From assembly GCF_018449575.1 (NCBI RefSeq), contig NZ_JAAVUT010000001.1:558001-622000 (forward strand): a DNA stretch of 64,000 nucleotides. The letters run 5' to 3'. Numbering within the stretch: the first letter of the stretch is position 1; the number at the start of each line of letters is the position of its first letter. Below are positions 58,976 to 64,000 of the stretch, piece by piece. Source of the DNA: Sodalis sp. dw_96. GTDB taxonomy: Bacteria > Pseudomonadota > Gammaproteobacteria > Enterobacterales > Enterobacteriaceae. The position numbers and the translations under genes were made by a program. The notes under the pieces were generated by a model. That model worked only from the letters and a program-made list of their open reading frames with translations, was not told the DNA's origin and did not search any database.

Positions 58976-59493
58976 GACAACTCCAGCCTGTCGTTAATCC
59001 ATTGGACATGTTTAAAATGATCGGATAACAGAAATGTACGTGATATTGTGCCGGCGCGGCTTGCGTTAGCTCAATATTTTATCGGAAGAGTCTCTTGCGT
59101 AACGAAGTCGAGCCGGAAAGCGTGGATAGCCACGTCACCATTTGCTGTACGCAAAGGAATGTTTCAAGCATGCGCGCGGGGAGGCATTGTCGCCGGCGCA
59201 TGGTTTCATTTGTTGGCTGCTTAAAAAAAATACTTATGCTGCTTTAGTGTTATAGATATAACACAATCAATATGAAATCCACCGCTGATTAGCAGAAGGT
59301 TTCAAGACTGAAATATGAATTTTCTCGTACTAACATTTATATTGTTGATTTTCAGCCTGATGTATTGAAATATCATTTTTATTGTATAGTTTAGCCCGCT
59401 GCTGGGCTCGAGCGTAATTAATGGAGTTAAATAAAGAGTTAAAACGACAAATTTAATGCCTATCTCTTTCCATTTTTTCCGTTATCAATAAAA
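58976..59493. other. Intergenic region between bioD2 and mlc
   Basis: These 518 bases hold no convincing gene. They contain an 18-bp near-perfect palindrome, GTGTTATA-GA-TATAACAC, at 59247-59264. Its function is unknown; it lies 270 bases upstream of bioD2 and 230 bases downstream of mlc. Confidence 0.5.
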
Positions 59494-60711
59494 TCATCCC
59501 TGCAACAGCTTTAACAACAGCGAGCCGTCGTACAGCGCATCTTTTACCAGCGCGGCGCCGGGCATGGTGCCCTGGTTCAGGAAGCGCGTTGCCTGTACCG
59601 TAATATTCTTACTGTAATCCGGCAGCGATTGTTGCCGAATATTTGAAAGGATTACCGGGAACAGAATATCCGAAGCCGAATTGAGCGGCGAACCCACCAG
59701 AATTTTTTCCGGATTGAACAGGTTAACCATGATGGCCAGTATCCGCCCTACGCTATTGCCGATGCCGACGATAATGTCCCGGGCCAGCGTATCCCCGGCG
59801 TTGGCCGCGGCGCAAAGGGATTCCACGCTGACGCCGGTATCGTTCAAGGCGGAATCCACGTTAAGCGCCAAACGTTGGCGGGTCAGGTCCAGGATGCTCT
59901 CAATGCCCGCCACGGTTTCGAGACAGCCCCGATTGCCGCAGTAGCAGCGCTTGCCGTAAGGCTCCACCTGAGTGTGGCCGATTTCCACCAGGCTTCGGCT
60001 GCCGCCGTGCAGCAGGGTTCCGCCGGTAATTACGCCGGCGCCGACGTTGTGATCGATGACGATCTGAATGACGTCGTTGCAACCGCGCGCCGCGCCGTAA
60101 AGTGCTTCGGCCATGGTCCAGGCACAGATATCATGCTGCAGGTAGACCGGCACGCCGATATGCTCGCTCAGGGCCGGCCCCAAGGAGAGATTATCCACAT
60201 TATACCAGGGCATACGATGCACCATGCCCGCCGAGGCGTCGATAATGCCCGGCAGGGTCACGGCGATGGCCGTTAGACGTTCCAGCAGGCGCTGATGGCG
60301 GATAAAAAACTGGTCGATGGTTTGAATCAGGCGGACCAATAGCGGTTCAGGAGCCTGTGCCGCCAACGGGACGGTATCTTCGACGATAAGGTGGCTGCTG
60401 AGTTCGCGCAGGGCCAGGGTTATGGTGCCGTGGCCGATACGCACGGAAAGAAAATGCCAGGCTTGCGTTTCTACCACCAGGCCGATGGCAGGCCGGCCGC
60501 GTAGGCCGTTTTCCTGATATTCGGTCTCAGCCACCAGGTGGGCTTCCACCAGTTCACGGACAATCTTGGTGATACTGGCAGGAGCGAGCCGGGCTTCTTT
60601 CGATAAGGCGATACGCGAAATAGGTCCAAAGGAATCAATCAGACGATAGACGACTCCCGCATTGGTCTGTTTGATTTGATCGATATGTCCCGGTTGACCA
60701 TGGCCAATCAC
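59494..60711 (-). CDS. mlc: Mlc, ROK-family repressor of glucose/PTS genes
   Basis: Mlc represses ptsG, manXYZ and related genes, and is inactivated by binding to dephosphorylated EIICB-Glc at the membrane. The 405-residue protein starts at a GTG (60711), as the E. coli gene does, and reads HIDQIKQTNAGVVYRLID. The helix-turn-helix is SRIALSKEARLAPASITKIVREL. The ROK domain has VVIDHNVGAGVITGG, and the zinc cluster is CYCGNRGCLE. A self-operator candidate lies at 60727-60746. The order ynfK-mlc-ynfL-ynfM is the same as in E. coli. Confidence 0.95.
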   Translation of the reverse strand: MIGHGQPGHIDQIKQTNAGVVYRLIDSFGPISRIALSKEARLAPASITKIVRELVEAHLVAETEYQENGLRGRPAIGLVVETQAWHFLSVRIGHGTITLALRELSSHLIVEDTVPLAAQAPEPLLVRLIQTIDQFFIRHQRLLERLTAIAVTLPGIIDASAGMVHRMPWYNVDNLSLGPALSEHIGVPVYLQHDICAWTMAEALYGAARGCNDVIQIVIDHNVGAGVITGGTLLHGGSRSLVEIGHTQVEPYGKRCYCGNRGCLETVAGIESILDLTRQRLALNVDSALNDTGVSVESLCAAANAGDTLARDIIVGIGNSVGRILAIMVNLFNPEKILVGSPLNSASDILFPVILSNIRQQSLPDYSKNITVQATRFLNQGTMPGAALVKDALYDGSLLLKLLQG

Positions 60712-60726
60712 TCACCCTGCTCCTGA

Positions 60727-60746
60727 TATTTTCACGCTATAAAATA
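60727..60746. promoter_or_regulatory. mlc: Possible Mlc self-operator
   Basis: TATTTT (60727-60732) and AAAATA (60741-60746) are inverted arms with an 8-base spacer, 16 bases upstream of the mlc start codon. Mlc sites in E. coli are AT-rich dyads of this type and mlc is self-regulated, so this is a good candidate; the match was judged by eye. Confidence 0.45.
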
Positions 60747-60923
60747 ATTGATTTCGGCTATGGTGAGACTTTTAAATTTAACCGTCAAATATTTGATTAG
60801 TTATGTGATTTAACGCACATTATCAGCTTGGATCGGCATCTTTTGCCGTACCAGCCATGGCGGAAAAGGACATATGTGACGCCTGCGCCAGCATGAGGTC
60901 TTTCCTTGGAATCAACTCTACCA

Positions 60924-61832
60924 TTATTGTTGTAACATTAATTTGATCAACATCTTGGCAGCGGCTGAAAGTGTGCGTTGCCGGTGGGTGACCAGCCAGA
61001 CCTCTGTCTTCGCTTCCGGCTCCTCCAGAGTAAGATATCGCACGCTGTCCACCCGGATACGGGAAAAGGACGCAGGCAGAATAGAAACCCCCAATCCGGC
61101 CGAAACCAGGCCGATGATGGTCATGGCCTCTCCCACTGCCTGCGTAATATAGGGCGTAATGGAGAACTTTTTTAGCAACAAAAGGGTATCGTCATACAGC
61201 CCGGTCCCCACTTTGCGATCAAAAAATACAAAGGGTTCATTCGCCAATTGACGCAGAGAAATCATTTGATTCGGTCCATTGGCCAGCGGGTGATCCTGAT
61301 GCACCACCGCCATCAGCGGTTCACGGAGCAACAGTTGGTAATCCAATCCATCCGGCAGCGAGGTGTTGCGCATTAATCCGATATCGAACTTACCGCTCAG
61401 CAGGGGTTCGATTTGCTGTTTGGAATTGCTTTCCACCATCTGGATATGGATATCGGGATGCTGCTGCCTAAAGGCCAGCAGGCTGGCGGAGATGCTTCTG
61501 ATAAAGGGAGTGGATGAGGTGAAACTGATGGTGATTTCCCCCAGTTCCCCGCGATGGATCCGGGCGGCGCGATCCGCCGCCTGGTTGACTTGCTCGATGA
61601 TCAGCCGCGCCTGTTGCAAAAAAGCCGTTCCCGCCGGAGTAAGGCGCACGTTGCGATTATTGCGTTCTAAGAGCTTTGCCCCCACCTGTTGTTCCAGAAT
61701 CTGGATTTGCTGGCTCAAAGGGGGTTGGGAAATATGGAGTTTTTCAGCGGCGCGGCCAAAATGCAACGTCTGTGCGACGGCGATGAAATAGCGTAAATGA
61801 CGCAGTTCAATATGGCGCAACTCAGTATTCAT
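60924..61832 (-). CDS. ynfL: YnfL, LysR-family regulator
   Basis: This 302-residue LysR-type regulator has an N-terminal winged helix (LRYFIAVAQTLHFGRAAEKLHISQPPLSQQIQILEQ, split over residues 13-48) and the co-inducer domain with FVFFDRKVGTGLYDD and VGEAMTIIGLVSAGLGVSILPASF. It matches E. coli YnfL. It is divergent from the transporter ynfM across 159 bases, the usual arrangement for a LysR regulator and its target. The inducer is unknown. Confidence 0.93.
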   Translation of the reverse strand: MNTELRHIELRHLRYFIAVAQTLHFGRAAEKLHISQPPLSQQIQILEQQVGAKLLERNNRNVRLTPAGTAFLQQARLIIEQVNQAADRAARIHRGELGEITISFTSSTPFIRSISASLLAFRQQHPDIHIQMVESNSKQQIEPLLSGKFDIGLMRNTSLPDGLDYQLLLREPLMAVVHQDHPLANGPNQMISLRQLANEPFVFFDRKVGTGLYDDTLLLLKKFSITPYITQAVGEAMTIIGLVSAGLGVSILPASFSRIRVDSVRYLTLEEPEAKTEVWLVTHRQRTLSAAAKMLIKLMLQQ

Positions 61833-61991
61833 ACTTTTAAGATATCAATTGAGATTATTAATATATTAGACAACAAACATAAATATTCCTAAAATTATCT
61901 TCTACGGCAATCGCATGTGTGGTTGGCGTATGCCCATTGCCGACAAATCCACGTAATGCGCATTTAATGCTGTTTTAATTAAGGATTTATT

Positions 61992-63275
61992 GTGAACACC
62001 CCATCGCGTAACCAGGCGCCCGAGCCTGCGACGCCGGATCAAACCACTGCCGCCATTCATCATATTCAGGTTAAACAAGCGTTTATTGAACGTGGCACGC
62101 CCCAGTTTATGCGGCTGACATTGGCGCTTTTTTCCGCCGGGTTGGCGACGTTCGCCCTGCTCTACTGCGTTCAGCCCATTTTGCCGGTCTTGTCACAGGA
62201 TTTCGGCGTATCGCCGGCCACCAGCAGTTTGTCACTCTCGGTGTCCACCGGCTTGATGGCGCTGGGACTTTTGCTGACCGGCCCGTTGTCCGATGCCGTC
62301 GGCCGCAAATCGGTGATGGTGGTGGCGCTAATGCTTGCGGCAATATTTACCCTGGTGAGCGCGTTTATGACCAGTTGGCAGGGAATTCTGATTGTCCGCG
62401 CGTTAGTGGGGTTATCATTAAGCGGTGTGGCGGCGGTGGCGATGACCTACCTGAGTGAAGAGATCCACCCCAGCGTGGTGGCCTTTTCCATGGGGCTGTA
62501 TATCAGCGGCAACTCCATAGGCGGCATGAGCGGCCGCTTATTAAGCGGGGTATTGACCGACTTTTTTTCCTGGCGCATCGCCATCGGGGTTATAGGCCTG
62601 TTATCACTGGCCAGTGCCGTGATGTTTTGGCGGATTCTCCCCACATCACGTCATTTTCGCGCGTCTTCCCTAAGGCCCCATACCCTGGCCATTAATTTTC
62701 GGCTGCAGTTTCGTGACGCGGGTTTGCCGATGCTGTTCGCCGAAGGTTTTTTGTTGATGGGCGCCTTTGTTACGCTGTTCAATTATATAGGTTATCGACT
62801 GCTGGCGGCGCCCTGGTTCCTTAGCCAGGCGGTAGTGGGACTGCTGTCGGTGGTGTATCTCACCGGCACTTACAGCTCACCCAAGGCCGGCGCCCTGACC
62901 GCCCGCTACGGCCGCGGTCCGGTGTTGATGGTGTCGATTCTGATTATGCTGGCGGGCCTGCTGGTAACGTGGTTTGATTCCCTGATTATCATCCTTATCG
63001 GCATGATGCTGTTCACCGCCGGCTTTTTCGCCGCCCACTCCACCGCCAGCGGCTGGATTGGCCGTCGCGCGCGTCGCGCCAAAGGGCAGGCATCCTCCCT
63101 CTATCTGTTCTGCTATTATGTCGGCTCTAGCACCGCCGGTACGGTGGGAGGATTTTTCTGGCACAGTTTCGCCTGGACCGGCGTGGTGCTCTTCCTGTCT
63201 TGTCTGTTGCTGATAGCTCTGTTTGTCGCCCGCCGTTTGCGTAACTTGCCTGTGTTGCACGCGACTTCTTTGTAA
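61992..63275 (+). CDS. ynfM: YnfM, MFS transporter (arabinose-efflux-like)
   Basis: This is a 12-helix MFS protein of 427 residues beginning at a GTG (61992). It has a hydrophilic N-terminus of about 40 residues and then FSAGLATFALLYCVQPILPVLSQDFGVSPATSSLSLS (split over helix 1). GPLSDAVGRKSVMV is the loop 2-3 motif, and AMTYLSEEIHPSVVAFSMGLYISGNSIGGMSGR is characteristic of YnfM. The substrate is unknown. It is probably activated by the divergent YnfL. In E. coli about 13 kb separates ynfM from tus; here only 100 bases do. Confidence 0.93.
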   Translation: MNTPSRNQAPEPATPDQTTAAIHHIQVKQAFIERGTPQFMRLTLALFSAGLATFALLYCVQPILPVLSQDFGVSPATSSLSLSVSTGLMALGLLLTGPLSDAVGRKSVMVVALMLAAIFTLVSAFMTSWQGILIVRALVGLSLSGVAAVAMTYLSEEIHPSVVAFSMGLYISGNSIGGMSGRLLSGVLTDFFSWRIAIGVIGLLSLASAVMFWRILPTSRHFRASSLRPHTLAINFRLQFRDAGLPMLFAEGFLLMGAFVTLFNYIGYRLLAAPWFLSQAVVGLLSVVYLTGTYSSPKAGALTARYGRGPVLMVSILIMLAGLLVTWFDSLIIILIGMMLFTAGFFAAHSTASGWIGRRARRAKGQASSLYLFCYYVGSSTAGTVGGFFWHSFAWTGVVLFLSCLLLIALFVARRLRNLPVLHATSL

Positions 63276-63342
63276 AAGTCACCAAGGTCTCGCTGCCAGA
63301 AGAAGATAATTCTGGTGGTTGAAGCCGATTGGGGGCATGGTA

Positions 63343-63362
63343 TATATGTATGTTGTAACTAA
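63343..63362 (+). other. Ter site (TerB-like) at the tus promoter
   Basis: TATATGTATGTTGTAACTAA is identical over 20 bases to the site at 34743-34762 on the other strand. It ends 13 bases before the tus start codon. In E. coli TerB has the same place and orientation, blocks forks from the left and lets Tus repress its own gene. It lies 19.0 kb right of dif. Confidence 0.92.
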
Positions 63363-63375
63363 GGCAATCCCTCTT

Positions 63376-64000
63376 ATGCGCCCATTGGACCTGATAGCCC
63401 GACTAAATGAGAATTTCACCCAGTTGCAAGAACGCCTGACGGATTTACAATCCCTGCTCACTGACGCACACTGGCTGACCGGGCGGGTATTTGAATTACC
63501 GGAAGTGGAGAAAGGCCGGGAGCATGACCCCGTCACGGACATTCCGGTTATTCAGCATCTGGGGCCGCTGGCCCTCAGCCGGGGATTAAACCATTTCCAA
63601 CGGATGTTTATCTACCATCAAAATCAAAACAGCAGCGCCAAGGCGGCCATACGCCTGCCCGGCGCCCTGTGTTTTGACGTCGATGAACCGATGCTGGCGG
63701 ACGTGCTGGCGCTGACGGCACAAATTAACGGCCTGAAGGCCGAGCTGACCCATATGATTACCGTGGAATCGGCATTGCCTCCCGAACAGCGTTTCGAGTT
63801 TGTCCATACGCACCTGCGCGGGTTGAAAACCCTGAGCGCCTATCGGGCATTGCAGGTTATCGTCGATCCCTGGAGCGTGCGCTTTGGTTGGGCCAATAAG
63901 CAGATCATAAAAAACCTGACCCGGGAGGAAGTGTTGGTTATGCTGAAAAAAAGCCTGGAGGCCGGCCGTGCGGTTCCGCCTTACAGTAAAGAACAGTGGA
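63376..64000 (+). CDS. tus: Tus, replication terminus site-binding protein (3' end outside window)
   Basis: Tus binds Ter DNA as a monomer and stops the replication fork in one direction. The open frame runs from the ATG at 63376 past the window edge, giving 208 of about 309 residues. Matches to E. coli Tus include VFELPEVEKGREHDP, QHLGPLALSRGLNHFQRMFI, SSAKAAIRLPGALCFDVD, HMITVESALPPEQRFEFVHTHL and WSVRFGWANKQIIKNLTREEVL. The N-terminus (MRPLDLIARLNENF) also aligns. The Ter site at 63343-63362 overlaps its leader, indicating self-repression. Confidence 0.95.
   Translation, partial: MRPLDLIARLNENFTQLQERLTDLQSLLTDAHWLTGRVFELPEVEKGREHDPVTDIPVIQHLGPLALSRGLNHFQRMFIYHQNQNSSAKAAIRLPGALCFDVDEPMLADVLALTAQINGLKAELTHMITVESALPPEQRFEFVHTHLRGLKTLSAYRALQVIVDPWSVRFGWANKQIIKNLTREEVLVMLKKSLEAGRAVPPYSKEQW

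Noticed and set aside
60929-60936. GTTGTAAC near the 3' end of ynfL as Ter
   Set aside because: Reads ATTGTTGTAACATTAA; the bases after the core (AT, not TA) do not fit.
63524-63536. ATGACCCCGTCAC in tus as matS
   Set aside because: Two positions disagree with the consensus.
1-64000. tRNA, rRNA, insertion sequences or prophage genes
   Set aside because: None could be recognised by reading the sequence; a tRNAscan or ISfinder search would be needed to exclude small remnants.

Overview
The window is about 64 kb of GC-rich chromosome from a member of the Enterobacterales. It looks like a Sodalis/Pectobacteriaceae-type genome rather than Escherichia: it has an anaerobic cbi/cob operon, srfABC, a hexuronate block, and an E. 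coli-like ydfG/ynf/mlc/tus neighbourhood. The exact genus cannot be fixed from the sequence alone.

Layout. 1-11.9 kb: a tightly packed, mostly overlapping plus-strand cobalamin operon, cbiD(partial)-E-T-F-G-H-J-K-L-P-cobU-S-C-T. The cobalt transporter genes cbiMNQO are missing from their usual place between cbiL and cbiP. 12.3-15.6 kb: an HxlR-type regulator with an inverted-repeat operator, followed by an HlyD/EmrA plus DHA2 (EmrB-like) efflux pair. 15.8-19.8 kb: a TetR regulator, an MFS exporter, an FMN-dependent monooxygenase and a RamA/SoxS-like activator, linked by a shared palindromic operator. 20-27.3 kb: srfA-srfB-srfC (minus strand). Motifs suggest a membrane protein, an actin/HSP70-fold ATPase and a GTPase acting together. 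27.4-39 kb: an old yellow enzyme, then a sugar-acid region (GntR regulator, zinc dehydrogenase, anion:proton-type MFS permease, secreted glycosidase-like protein, uxuA, a PheC-like periplasmic protein, cytochrome b561, kdgK). 39.6-45.9 kb: eamA, an AT-rich orphan, a Thr/Pro-repeat lipoprotein, an SDR/SnoaL pair, a PhzF-like protein and a small DUF3811-like protein. 46-56 kb: dcp, a zinc alcohol dehydrogenase, a large autotransporter, guaD and an aldo-keto reductase. 56-64 kb: ydfG, ynfA, ynfB, ynfD, bioD2 (ynfK), mlc, ynfL, ynfM and the start of tus.

The window also carries the machinery of the chromosome terminus, and this is the most striking result. A dif site differing from the E. coli sequence at one base lies at 44317-44344. 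Two Ter sites sharing 20 identical bases lie in opposite orientation at 34743-34762 (minus) and 63343-63362 (plus, just upstream of tus). They bracket dif and form a predicted fork trap only about 28.6 kb wide. Two exact matS sites (314-326, 20712-20724) and KOPS motifs pointing at dif from both sides fit this. The hexuronate genes feed mannonate to KDG (uxuA) and to KDPG (kdgK), with a permease and GntR regulator near by. The efflux and regulator blocks at 12-20 kb look like inducible defence against toxic compounds. No tRNA, rRNA, CRISPR array, complete insertion sequence or prophage was seen.
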